Shown here piece by piece: positions 42,620-51,487 of a stretch of DNA of 64,000 nt. Where the stretch lies: NCBI RefSeq assembly GCF_900129215.1, contig NZ_FQUQ01000004.1, forward strand, positions 992,001-1,056,000. Direction: 5' to 3'. Numbering within the stretch: position 1 is the stretch's first letter; each line of letters begins with the position of its first letter. Made by a program: the position numbers and the translations under genes. A model generated the notes under the pieces. It saw only the letters and a program-made list of their open reading frames with translations. It did not search any database and had not been told where the DNA came from. The DNA is from Pedobacter caeni (GTDB lineage: Bacteria; Bacteroidota; Bacteroidia; Sphingobacteriales; Sphingobacteriaceae).

Positions 42620-45600
42620 ATGTTTAAGCAATTTATACAGCGACCAGTGCTGTCGACCGTGATCTCCGTGATCATCGTCATACTGGGACTTTTAGGGTTA
42701 CTTGCGTTACCCATTTCACAATACCCTGATATTGCGCCTCCAACAGTTCAGGTTTCTGCTTCTTATACCGGAGCAAATGCCGACGTTGTACTTAAGAGTG
42801 TGATTATCCCGCTCGAAGAGCAGATCAACGGGGTGGAGAACATGACTTACATGACCTCTACCGCTACGAATGAAGGATCAGCGAGTATCAATATCTTTTT
42901 CAAAGTAGGTACTGATCCCGATTTAGCTGCAGTAAACGTACAGAACAGGGTGTCCAGAGCAACAAGCTTACTCCCACAGGAAGTTACACAAGCCGGGGTT
43001 ACGGTAACGAAAAGTCAAAGTAGTAACCTTTTGATTGTGTCTCTGAACAGTGAGAACAAAGCTTATGACCAGACTTTCCTTCAGAATTACATTAAAATCA
43101 ACCTTGTTCCCCAGATTCAAAGGGTAACCGGTGTTGGTAACGTGAACGTATTCGGTTCAAAAGATTACTCGATGAGGATCTGGTTAAAACCGGATGTGAT
43201 GGCACAATACAGCCTGATTCCTGCCGATATTTCTGCTGCATTGGCAGAACAGAACATCGAAGCAGCACCGGGTAAATTCGGTGAGAATGGAAATGAATCT
43301 TTTCAATATGTAATTAAGTTTAAAGGAAGGCTGACAAAAGCCACTGAGTTTGAGAATATCATCGTTAAATCTGCCGGAAACGGACAATTACTGAGACTGA
43401 AAGATGTTGCCCGCGTAGAGCTGGGTTCATTAACCTATTCTTCCAATATTGTAACCAATGGTTTGCCATCGGTAGCCTTTGCCGTGAGTCAGACTCCGGG
43501 ATCAAATGCAAGAGACGTAATCAACGAATCTAAAAAGATCCTTGATGCGGCAGCCAAAGACTTTCCTAAAGGAATTAAACACATTTACCTGGTGGATGTG
43601 AATGAAAACCTTGATGCTTCCATTGAAAAAGTAATTCATACCCTGATAGAGGCCTTTATTCTGGTATTTATTGTGGTATTTATTTTCCTTCAGGATTTCC
43701 GTTCCACTTTAATCCCGGCAATTTCAGTTCCGGTGGCGATTGTGGGAACGTTCTTCTTCCTGAATTTGTTTGGGTTTACGATCAACTTACTGACGCTCTT
43801 TGCCCTCGTCCTCGCGATTGGTATTGTGGTGGATGATGCGATTGTGGTCGTCGAGGCCGTCCATGCGAAATTAGATCAGGGTTATAAATCCGCCAGAAGA
43901 GCAACTGTTGATGCCATGGGAGAAATCTCAGGTGCGATCATTTCGATTACACTGGTAATGGCAGCAGTATTTATTCCGGTAACCTTTATCACCGGATCTA
44001 CCGGGGTATTCTATAAACAATTCGGATTAACCCTTGCTGTTGCGATTATCTTATCTGCGATCAACGCCCTGACTTTAAGTCCGGCTTTATGTGCGATCCT
44101 GTTAAAACCACATGCAGATGATCATAAACACAGCAGCTTTATCCAACGTTTCTACACCGCATTTAACGTTGCATTTGACAATGTAACCAGCAAATACAAA
44201 CGTTCTATTCAGTTCTTTTCTGTAAAGAAATGGATCATCATTGCTTCGATCGCTTTCTTCGGAATCGGACTTGCTTATATGATGAAAACAACCCCTTCTT
44301 CTTTCGTTCCTTCGGAAGATCAGGGAACTATCTTTGCCAATATCAGCTTGCCTCCATCTGCATCGATGGAAAGATCTGAAGTGGTGACTAAATATGTAGA
44401 CAGTCTTGCGAACTCTATTCCTGAGGTAAAAAATACCCTGAGAATTGTAGGTCAAAACTTTACTGCTGGTCAGGGTAGTGCGTATAGTATGGTAATTTTG
44501 AAGCTAAAAACATGGTCTGACCGTAACCGGAGTGTGGACCAGGTGATCGGTGAGCTTTTTGCGAAGACCTCAGGGATTCGCGATGCGAAGATCTTCTTTA
44601 TCGCCCCTCCTACCATCCAGGGATTCGGACAAAGTGGTGGATTTGAGTTCCAGCTTCAGGATAAAGGCGGACACAGCATTCAGGAATTATTTAAAGTAAA
44701 TACTGAATTTCTTGCCGCACTATCAAAACGTCCGGAAATTCAATATGCCCAGACTTCCTTCAACCCTAATTTCCCGCAATATATGCTGGACATTAATCTG
44801 GAGAAATGTAAAGAAGCAGGAATTACTGTAAACTCTGTGTTGAATACTTTACAAGGTTATTACGGAGGATTATACGCTTCGAACTTTAACCAGTTTGGAA
44901 AGCAATACCGTGTAATGATTCAGGCAGACGCCAATTACCGTAAAAACCCGGAAGGATTGAATAAGATCTTTGTCAGGAATAGTAAAGGTACAATGGCCCC
45001 TATTACGGAATTTATTCACTTAACAAGGGTATATGGTCCGGAATCAATCACAAGGTTTAACCTTTTCAGTTCCATTGCCATCACGGGAGCACCAAATCCA
45101 GGTTTCAGTTCGGGAGATGCGATCAAAGCCATCCAGGAAGTTGCTGCAGAATCATTACCTGCGGGTTATGGATATGACTTTTCTGGTCTGACCAGGGAAG
45201 AGCTTGCTTCGGGTAGCCAGACTGCATTTATCTTTATCTTATGTCTGGTATTCGTTTACTTCCTGTTAAGTGCGCAGTATGAGAGTTATATCCTGCCATT
45301 TGCCGTATTGCTTTCTGTGCCATTCGGTTTAGCAGGTGCCTATATTTTCTCTATCATCTTTGGCCTGAACAATAGTATTTACCTTCAGATATCACTCATC
45401 ATGCTCATTGGTTTATTGGCCAAGAACGGGATTTTGATTGTGGAGTTTGCTTTGGAGCGAAGACGTCATGGACTTCCTGTTGTACAAGCAGCTGTTGAAG
45501 GAGCTGTTGCACGTCTGAGACCAATTCTGATGACCTCCTTTGCCTTTATCTTTGGACTCGCTCCATTGATGATCGCTACCGGAGCAGGTGCAGTAGGTAA

Positions 45601-45796
45601 TAAATCTATCGGTACAGGTGCTGTAGGCGGGATGCTGATCGGAACAATTCTGGGGGTATTTGTGATCCCTGTATTGTTCATTATCTTCCAGAATTTACAG
45701 GAAAAAGTGAGTGGTCCTCCGCATTTGAAAAAGCATGATGACGATGATTCAGATCCGATCGACCCGGCTTTAGCGAAAAAGCTCCCAGTGATTTAA
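42620..45796 (+). CDS. RND multidrug efflux permease (AcrB/HAE-1 type)
   Basis: 1058 residues, 12 membrane helices. Starts MFKQFIQRPVLSTVISVI, has the proton-relay acidic pair in GIVVDDAIVVVEAV, two large periplasmic loops, and PILMTSFAFIFGLAPL near the end. Trimeric proton-driven drug/H+ antiporter. Full length with no frame break. Between adaptor (9 bp) and channel (22 bp). Confidence 0.96.
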   Translation: MFKQFIQRPVLSTVISVIIVILGLLGLLALPISQYPDIAPPTVQVSASYTGANADVVLKSVIIPLEEQINGVENMTYMTSTATNEGSASINIFFKVGTDPDLAAVNVQNRVSRATSLLPQEVTQAGVTVTKSQSSNLLIVSLNSENKAYDQTFLQNYIKINLVPQIQRVTGVGNVNVFGSKDYSMRIWLKPDVMAQYSLIPADISAALAEQNIEAAPGKFGENGNESFQYVIKFKGRLTKATEFENIIVKSAGNGQLLRLKDVARVELGSLTYSSNIVTNGLPSVAFAVSQTPGSNARDVINESKKILDAAAKDFPKGIKHIYLVDVNENLDASIEKVIHTLIEAFILVFIVVFIFLQDFRSTLIPAISVPVAIVGTFFFLNLFGFTINLLTLFALVLAIGIVVDDAIVVVEAVHAKLDQGYKSARRATVDAMGEISGAIISITLVMAAVFIPVTFITGSTGVFYKQFGLTLAVAIILSAINALTLSPALCAILLKPHADDHKHSSFIQRFYTAFNVAFDNVTSKYKRSIQFFSVKKWIIIASIAFFGIGLAYMMKTTPSSFVPSEDQGTIFANISLPPSASMERSEVVTKYVDSLANSIPEVKNTLRIVGQNFTAGQGSAYSMVILKLKTWSDRNRSVDQVIGELFAKTSGIRDAKIFFIAPPTIQGFGQSGGFEFQLQDKGGHSIQELFKVNTEFLAALSKRPEIQYAQTSFNPNFPQYMLDINLEKCKEAGITVNSVLNTLQGYYGGLYASNFNQFGKQYRVMIQADANYRKNPEGLNKIFVRNSKGTMAPITEFIHLTRVYGPESITRFNLFSSIAITGAPNPGFSSGDAIKAIQEVAAESLPAGYGYDFSGLTREELASGSQTAFIFILCLVFVYFLLSAQYESYILPFAVLLSVPFGLAGAYIFSIIFGLNNSIYLQISLIMLIGLLAKNGILIVEFALERRRHGLPVVQAAVEGAVARLRPILMTSFAFIFGLAPLMIATGAGAVGNKSIGTGAVGGMLIGTILGVFVIPVLFIIFQNLQEKVSGPPHLKKHDDDDSDPIDPALAKKLPVI

Positions 45797-45818
45797 GTTC
45801 ATATATCAGAGAAAGACA

Positions 45819-47225
45819 ATGATTCATACATATAAAAAACAGCTTTTCACCCTGGCAATTGCAGCTACAGTATTTGCATCCTGCAAGGTGACTAAGACTT
45901 ACGAACGCCCCGCACTGAAAACAGCAGGATTGTTCCGTGAGCAGACAGCTACAGATACCACTACCCTGGCAAATACGCCATGGCAGACCCTCTTTGCCGA
46001 CCCTCAATTGTCGGCATTGATCCAGGAAGGGCTGGATCAGAACCTGGATTTAAAGAATGCCATACAAAATATCGTACAGGCACAGGCCACCTTAAAACAA
46101 AGCAAAGCGGCTTACTTTCCTACCTTAAGTCTTGATGCCAATTATACCAGGTCGAAACAGTCTGAAGCAGGATTGAATTTTCCTCCGGGGATCAACATCA
46201 ATACACTGACCAATAACTTCAAGGCGCAGTTGAGCACGAGTTGGGAAGCAGACATCTGGGGCAAACTCAGCAGCACGAAAAGATCTGCACTGGCTGGTTA
46301 TTTAAAGAGTGATGCGACCAAAAGAGCAGTTCAGACTCAACTGATCGCCGATATTGCCAACAATTATTATAACCTGCTTGCTTTAGACAGACAGCTGGAA
46401 ATCACTCAGGAAACGCTAAAAAGTAGAATTGCCGGTGTAGAAACGATGAAAACACTGAAAGAAGGCGCCGTAGTGAACGGAGCTGCAGTGGTACAAAGTG
46501 AGGCCAGCCGTTATGCAACAGAAGTAACGATACCTGATTTGAAAAGAACAATCAGAGAAACTGAAAATGCCCTGAACATCTTGTTGTCCAGAGCACCGGG
46601 GCCAATCAGCCGCAGCAAACTGAACGACAACAGCCTGAGTACGGATGTAAAAATCGGTGTTCCAACCCAATTACTGGAAAACAGACCTGATGTTCAGGGA
46701 GCAGAATATGCTTTCAGAGGTGCATTTGAAAACACCAATCTTGCCCGTACTTATTTTTATCCTTCGCTAACCATCACGGCAGCGGGAGGATTATCAAGTC
46801 TTGACATTAAGGATTTCTTTAGCAAGTCTATCTTTTACAATCTGGTAGGTGGATTAACACAGCCGATCTTTAATAAAGGCCTCAACAAACAAAGGCTGGA
46901 AACTGCAAAATCTGCACAGGAACAAGCAATGAACTCTTTCCAGAAAACCTTATTGGTAGCCGGACAGGAAGTATCCAATGCTTTATATGCATACCAGACT
47001 GCCGTTGAAAAAGAAGAAGCCAGAGCAAAGCAAATTGCTGCTTTGGAAAAATCAGTGAATTATACCCAGGAGTTATTGAGATATAGTTCTGCAACAAATT
47101 ATACTGATGTATTGACTTCAGAACAAAGCCTTTTGGCTGCACAGCTGAGTGGAGTGACAGACAGGTTACAAAAATTGCAATCTGTAGTTAATCTCTACAG
47201 AGCACTTGGCGGAGGCTGGAAATAG
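45819..47225 (+). CDS. Outer-membrane efflux channel (OprM/NodT type), lipoprotein
   Basis: 468 residues. Lipobox in FASCKVTK. Two OEP repeats, with PWQTLFADPQLSALIQEGLDQNLDLK, STSWEADIWGKL, LLENRPDVQGAEYAFRGAFENTNLARTYFYPSLTITAAGG in parts: the usual NodT-family landmarks. Forms the trimeric exit duct of the pump. Last gene of the operon, closed by a strong terminator. Confidence 0.95.
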   Translation: MIHTYKKQLFTLAIAATVFASCKVTKTYERPALKTAGLFREQTATDTTTLANTPWQTLFADPQLSALIQEGLDQNLDLKNAIQNIVQAQATLKQSKAAYFPTLSLDANYTRSKQSEAGLNFPPGININTLTNNFKAQLSTSWEADIWGKLSSTKRSALAGYLKSDATKRAVQTQLIADIANNYYNLLALDRQLEITQETLKSRIAGVETMKTLKEGAVVNGAAVVQSEASRYATEVTIPDLKRTIRETENALNILLSRAPGPISRSKLNDNSLSTDVKIGVPTQLLENRPDVQGAEYAFRGAFENTNLARTYFYPSLTITAAGGLSSLDIKDFFSKSIFYNLVGGLTQPIFNKGLNKQRLETAKSAQEQAMNSFQKTLLVAGQEVSNALYAYQTAVEKEEARAKQIAALEKSVNYTQELLRYSSATNYTDVLTSEQSLLAAQLSGVTDRLQKLQSVVNLYRALGGGWK

Positions 47226-47241
47226 TAGCTTAAGCGATATC

Positions 47242-47279
47242 AAAAGGGGATTTCTCAACAGAAATCCCCTTTTGTTTTT
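47242..47279 (+). terminator. Terminator of the RND operon
   Basis: AAAAGGGGATTTCT-CAAC-AGAAATCCCCTTTT, perfect 14-bp stem, followed by GTTTTTA. Confidence 0.92.
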
Positions 47280-47390
47280 ACCACCTGTTTCAAGACAGGA
47301 AACCACCTGTTCTTTAATCAGGTATTTTTGCCTTTTTCAGTTCTGATCAAAGCACTGATATTAAATGATTTTTTACGTAATATTGAACGC

Positions 47391-48074
47391 ATGAATATTC
47401 TGATTGTTGAAGATGAAAAAAACTTAGGACTGGAGATTGCAGAATTTCTTGGCAAAGAAGGTTATACCATAGAGCATGCCTGGAAGAAATCATCAGCTGA
47501 AGAGAAAATATTTGTCAATACCTATGACTTTATCCTGCTCGACCTCGGCTTGCCTGGGGGAGATGGGTTTGAGCTCCTGCATCAACTCAAACAACTTAAA
47601 GACCGGGAAGATGCGGTAATTATTCTTACTGCCAGAGGCGATGTAGAAGACCGGATCAAAGGATTGGAAGCCGGAGCAGATGATTATCTGCCCAAACCTT
47701 TTTCTTTAACAGAATTGCTGGCACGCATGCATGCCATCATCCGAAGGAAACATAAACTGGAAATGAATGAGGTGAATATCCATAATTTCCTGTTAGACAT
47801 TAAAAACCATAAAGTAAGTTTCGAAGGCCAAAAAATCAACCTGACTGGTAAAGAATTTGAAATCTTCAATTACCTGGTACTGAATAAAGACCGGGTGATC
47901 TCCAGAATTAACCTGACAGAACATGTTTGGGGTGATATCCTGGAAATCAATTCTGATTCGAACTTTGTAGATGTCCACGTTAAAAACCTGCGTAAAAAAC
48001 TTTCCGGTCATGCTCCTATTGACTGGTTTGAGACCGTGAGGAGTATTGGTTACAGAATCAATTCCGGTAAATAA
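47391..48074 (+). CDS. OmpR-family response regulator
   Basis: 227 residues from MNILIVEDEK; the open frame reaches a TTG at 47328 that overlaps a TATTTTTG promoter box (47323-47330), so that start is rejected. Receiver domain with Asp51 in LLDLGLPGGDGF and Lys in YLPKPFS; C-terminal winged helix (LTGKEFEIFNYLVLNKDRVISR, DVHVKNLRKKL, VRSIGYRI). DNA-binding output. 5 bp before its kinase gene. Confidence 0.94.
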   Translation: MNILIVEDEKNLGLEIAEFLGKEGYTIEHAWKKSSAEEKIFVNTYDFILLDLGLPGGDGFELLHQLKQLKDREDAVIILTARGDVEDRIKGLEAGADDYLPKPFSLTELLARMHAIIRRKHKLEMNEVNIHNFLLDIKNHKVSFEGQKINLTGKEFEIFNYLVLNKDRVISRINLTEHVWGDILEINSDSNFVDVHVKNLRKKLSGHAPIDWFETVRSIGYRINSGK

Positions 48075-48079
48075 ACAGG

Positions 48080-49405
48080 ATGATGAAGCTGCAACTTAAA
48101 CTGGCCTTATACAATACGCTCACCAAAGTTGCGATCATCACCTTTATGGGAATTCTGATCCTTGTTTCCATCAACAGAATTTCTGTCAACCATATCCAGC
48201 ATCGCCTGCATCAGAAAAAGAACAAGCTCATTGCCAACTTATCCAGTGTCAAGATCAACGATTTGCTCACCCAGCAAAAAACCTTTACGGATTATAACCT
48301 GCTGAAAGAAGAGTACATCATTCTGAAAGAAGTTAAAAACAGTGACACCTCAAAGCTGAAACATTATTTCAGTCAGGAGAGCAGGGAAATAGAGGGTGCG
48401 GAAGAAGCTTATCAGATCCTGAATGCAGAGTTCAAATATGGAGGAAGAAGGTACTTGCTGGAGCTGGGGGAAACGATGTCGACTGTTGGCCAGCTGGAAC
48501 AGACCATTTCCGTATTTACCTTTCTGATTCTCCTTGCCGCTGTAATTCTGACCTTGCTTACTGACCTTGCCTTCAGCAAATTTTTACTTGCCCCATTTTA
48601 CCAGATCATCGATCAGAAGCTCAATAAGGTGAACGATCCCATCAGCTTCAATTATGAACCGGTAAAGACCACAACAGAGGATTTTAAGATATTGGATCAG
48701 AGCATCAGTATCCTGATGAATAAAATTGCCGACTTGTTTCTGACAGAGAAAGAGTTCATTGCCAATGTTTCTCATGAGCTCCTCACGCCCATCTCTATTC
48801 TGAATACACGTTTGGAAAACCTCTTAAATGATGAAAAATTGAGTCATGAAGGAGAGAACAAGATTTTTGCCTGTTTAAAAACTTTAAACCGGTTGAAGTC
48901 AATTATCAATAGCCTTTTACTCATCTCCAAAGTAGAGAATAATCAATACAAAAAACCGGACACCATTGTGATCAAAGAGGTGGTTCATGAAGTTTATGAA
49001 GAACTGGAGCACCGGCTGATGATGATGGATCTTAAATTTAACATTAACCTAAGCCAGGATCATGTGTTTACCGGGAACCGTTCTTTGTTCAATACCTTAA
49101 TGATGAATGTGGTGAATAATGCCATTAAGTACAACCTTCCCTCCGGCAGTGTTTCCATTTATGATGCTATCATTGACCAGCATTATCAGCTGATTGTGAA
49201 GGATACCGGACAGGGCATGGATATCAATGAGGTTCAACATGCTTTCCAGCGGTTTGAAAAGTTCCAGTCGGAAAAGGAAGACAGTCATGGTCTGGGACTT
49301 TCTATCGTCCGCAGTATTGCTGCTTTCCATGGAATTGAGATCGAGATTGAGTCGGAGAAAAGTATTGGAACACAGGTTATTATTATTTTTCCAAAAAAAG
49401 ATTAG
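48080..49405 (+). CDS. Sensor histidine kinase, partner of the OmpR-type regulator
   Basis: 441 residues. Two membrane helices (about 14-34 and 140-160) flank a sensor region of about 105 residues rich in charged side chains. HisKA with phospho-His232 in NVSHELLTPISIL, then HATPase_c with NVVNNAIKYNL, DTGQGMDINEV and GLGLSIVRSIAAFHG. Complete kinase. It lacks a clear HAMP domain. Signal unknown; it is followed by a small exported Lys/Ala-rich peptide gene that could be its target, or its ligand. Confidence 0.93.
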   Translation: MMKLQLKLALYNTLTKVAIITFMGILILVSINRISVNHIQHRLHQKKNKLIANLSSVKINDLLTQQKTFTDYNLLKEEYIILKEVKNSDTSKLKHYFSQESREIEGAEEAYQILNAEFKYGGRRYLLELGETMSTVGQLEQTISVFTFLILLAAVILTLLTDLAFSKFLLAPFYQIIDQKLNKVNDPISFNYEPVKTTTEDFKILDQSISILMNKIADLFLTEKEFIANVSHELLTPISILNTRLENLLNDEKLSHEGENKIFACLKTLNRLKSIINSLLLISKVENNQYKKPDTIVIKEVVHEVYEELEHRLMMMDLKFNINLSQDHVFTGNRSLFNTLMMNVVNNAIKYNLPSGSVSIYDAIIDQHYQLIVKDTGQGMDINEVQHAFQRFEKFQSEKEDSHGLGLSIVRSIAAFHGIEIEIESEKSIGTQVIIIFPKKD

Positions 49406-49481
49406 CACGATTCCATCTTCATGAAATCTTCATGTTTGATATGCAACTTTGATCTAACAAATCACATTAAATATTAAAAAC

Positions 49482-49688
49482 ATGAAAAGAACAATTTTAG
49501 CGTTAGCATTAGTTGCAACAACTTTCGGCGCATTCGCACAAACTCCTGCTGCTACTGCAAAACCTGTAGCTCATAAAGTAAAAGCAAACAAAAAAGCTGA
49601 AGTGAAAAAAACAGAAGCAGCTAAACCAGTTGAAGCAGCAAAAACTGCTCCTGCAGCAGCTCCAAAAGCACCAGCAAAACATAAATAA
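49482..49688 (+). CDS. Small exported Lys/Ala/Pro-rich peptide
   Basis: 68 residues. Signal peptide MKRTILALALVATTFGAFA, then about 48 residues made almost only of Lys, Ala, Pro, Val, Thr and Glu (KKAEVKKTEAAKPVEAAK). Strongly basic and probably unfolded. No family recognised; it resembles low-complexity cell-envelope peptides. Own hairpin terminator behind it, so it is a real transcript unit, probably very short. It lies 76 bp after the kinase. Confidence 0.7.
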   Translation: MKRTILALALVATTFGAFAQTPAATAKPVAHKVKANKKAEVKKTEAAKPVEAAKTAPAAAPKAPAKHK

Positions 49689-49719
49689 GGTTTAAGCACC
49701 TCGTTAAGAACTATAGCCT

Positions 49720-49755
49720 AAGAGGATGTCCAATCATGGATATCCTCTTTTTTTT
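49720..49755 (+). terminator. Terminator of the small peptide gene
   Basis: AAGAGGATGTCC / GGATATCCTCTT, 12 pairs with one G-T, 6-nt loop, then an eight-base T-run. Confidence 0.88.
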
Positions 49756-49790
49756 GTATTTTGGGATCAACCACACAAACGAACCAAATT

Positions 49791-50621
49791 ATGAAAACAA
49801 CCACAATAGCCCTTCTTCTATGCGGCTTTATGCTTTGCGGCTGCGGCAGCAGAAAAAAGCAGTCTAACGAATATCCATCTGATCAGGGTAAATGGATTTC
49901 TCTTTTCAACAAGAAAGACATCAAAGATTGGTTTGTAAAGATCCACCATCATGGCATAGATGAAAATTTCGGCAATACTTTCCGTGTAGAAGATGGCATG
50001 GTAAAAGTGAGGTATGATCAGTATGGTGATTTCAATGATCAGTTTGGTCATTTGTATTATAAGGTTCCCTATTCCTATTATCACCTTGTGGTGGAGTACC
50101 GTTTTGTAGGTGAACTTCAAAAAGGAGCTCCTTCATATACCTTAAGGAATAGCGGAGTGATGTTTCATTCACAGGATCCACGGACCATGCTTAAAGAGCA
50201 GGACTGGCCGATTTCTGTAGAAATGCAGTTTCTCGGTGGCTTGGGAGATGGAAAGCCAAGACCAACAGGAAACATGTGCTCGCCGGGAACCAATGTTGTA
50301 TATCAGGGGAAAATTGCCGCATCACATTGTCTCAATTCCAGTTCAAAGACTTATGATGGTGACCAATGGGTGCGGGCAGAGCTGATCGTTCTGGGCGATT
50401 CTCTGATTACCCATATCATTAACGGGGACACGGTATTACAATATTCAAAACCACAGATTGGCGGAGGTGTAGCCAATGGTTATGATCCTAAAATGAAAAT
50501 AGATGGCCAACTACTCAGCAGCGGTTACATCGCCCTGCAAAGCGAAGGACAACCCATAGATTTCCGTAAAGTGGAGCTTAAAGACCTGTCTTCACGGAAA
50601 GAAAAAGCAAAACGCAGGTAA
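49791..50621 (+). CDS. DUF1080 (3-keto-glycoside hydrolase type) lipoprotein
   Basis: 276 residues from MKTTTIALLLCG; the open frame starts at a TTG 30 bp earlier. Lipobox in LCGCGS. One DUF1080 domain with ISLFNKKDIKDWFV, VEDGMVKV, YYHLVVEYRF, NSGVMFHSQDP, SVEMQFLGG, and GYIALQSEGQPIDFRKVEL at the end, a concanavalin-like fold. Recent work ties the family to 3-keto-disaccharide hydrolysis. No sugar-use operon surrounds it. Its stop is 5 bp from the convergent sigma-factor stop. Confidence 0.88.
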   Translation: MKTTTIALLLCGFMLCGCGSRKKQSNEYPSDQGKWISLFNKKDIKDWFVKIHHHGIDENFGNTFRVEDGMVKVRYDQYGDFNDQFGHLYYKVPYSYYHLVVEYRFVGELQKGAPSYTLRNSGVMFHSQDPRTMLKEQDWPISVEMQFLGGLGDGKPRPTGNMCSPGTNVVYQGKIAASHCLNSSSKTYDGDQWVRAELIVLGDSLITHIINGDTVLQYSKPQIGGGVANGYDPKMKIDGQLLSSGYIALQSEGQPIDFRKVELKDLSSRKEKAKRR

Positions 50622-50626
50622 GGCGG

Positions 50627-51487
50627 TTAAAAGTATTCTGCCAGGTAAGGGGTTCTGCAATTCTGTCTCAGGGTTTTCAGGGCCCTGTCTTTTAGCTGGC
50701 GGATTCTTTCTTTGCTCAGATTGAATACTTCGACCATATCGTCAAGGGTTAATGCGGTATGGTTATCCAGGCCAAAGAAAAGGGTGATGATCCATTTTTC
50801 CCGTTCCGGTAAAACACCCAGTGTTCTGTTCAAATCTTCACTTAGAGACTCCGTGATCATCAAGGCATCGGTATTCGGCACATTGTCGTTGGCCAGGGTA
50901 TCCATCAGGGTAAAACCACTTTCTTCATTGGTGGTCATATCCAGGGAGTAGGATAATGGAGCGCTGGACAGGTAATCGGCTACTTTCTCCTGAGAAAGTT
51001 CAGTAGCGGCAGAAAGCTCTTCATAGGTAGGCAATCTTTCCAGCTGTTGTTCCAAAAGATCTGCAGCTTTATTGATTTTAATAATTCCCAGCACCTGGTT
51101 CCCAGGAAGTCTGATCATCCTTTTCTGGTCGGCAAGGGCTTGCATGATGCTTTGGCGGATCCACCAAACTGCAAAAGAAATGAATTTAAACCCTTTGGTA
51201 TCGTCAAAACGATGGGCAGCTTTGATGAGGCCCAGATTTCCCTCACTGATCAGGTCTGCCAATTGCAAACCCCTGTTCTGGTATTTTTTTGCTACTGAAA
51301 CGACAAAACGTAAATTGGTTTTCACCAGTTTATCCAATGCAGCGGTATCTCCTTTTTTGATTCTTTTGGCCAGGCTTAATTCCTCTTCAATGGTAAGGAG
51401 GTCTATTCTTCCAATGTCTGTCAGATATTTATCAATGGAATCGGTATCTCTGTTGGTAATGGATTGTGCAATTTTTAATTGTCTCAT
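50627..51487 (-). CDS. RpoD/SigA-type sigma-70 factor, probably a secondary (group 2) copy
   Basis: 286 residues, the size of the Bacteroidota primary sigma. Region 1.2 (DSIDKYLTDIGRIDLLTIEEE), region 2 (NLRFVVSVAKKYQNRG, LISEGNLGLIKAAHRFD, FKFISFAVWWIRQSIMQAL), region 3 and region 4 (NLSKERIRQLKDRALKTL). From memory, the primary sigma has RLPLNKIG after region 2.4 and DLTRERVRQIKEKA in 4.2; here RLPGNQVL and NLSKERIRQLKDRA differ, so I read this as a paralogue. Its ATG overlaps the serC stop (ATGA), so it is translated with serC. Confidence 0.85.
   Translation of the reverse strand: MRQLKIAQSITNRDTDSIDKYLTDIGRIDLLTIEEELSLAKRIKKGDTAALDKLVKTNLRFVVSVAKKYQNRGLQLADLISEGNLGLIKAAHRFDDTKGFKFISFAVWWIRQSIMQALADQKRMIRLPGNQVLGIIKINKAADLLEQQLERLPTYEELSAATELSQEKVADYLSSAPLSYSLDMTTNEESGFTLMDTLANDNVPNTDALMITESLSEDLNRTLGVLPEREKWIITLFFGLDNHTALTLDDMVEVFNLSKERIRQLKDRALKTLRQNCRTPYLAEYF

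Noticed and set aside
49482..49688. Histone H1-like DNA-binding protein (Lys/Ala/Pro-rich)
   Set aside because: A clear signal peptide sends it out of the cytoplasm, so the composition alone is not evidence of DNA binding.
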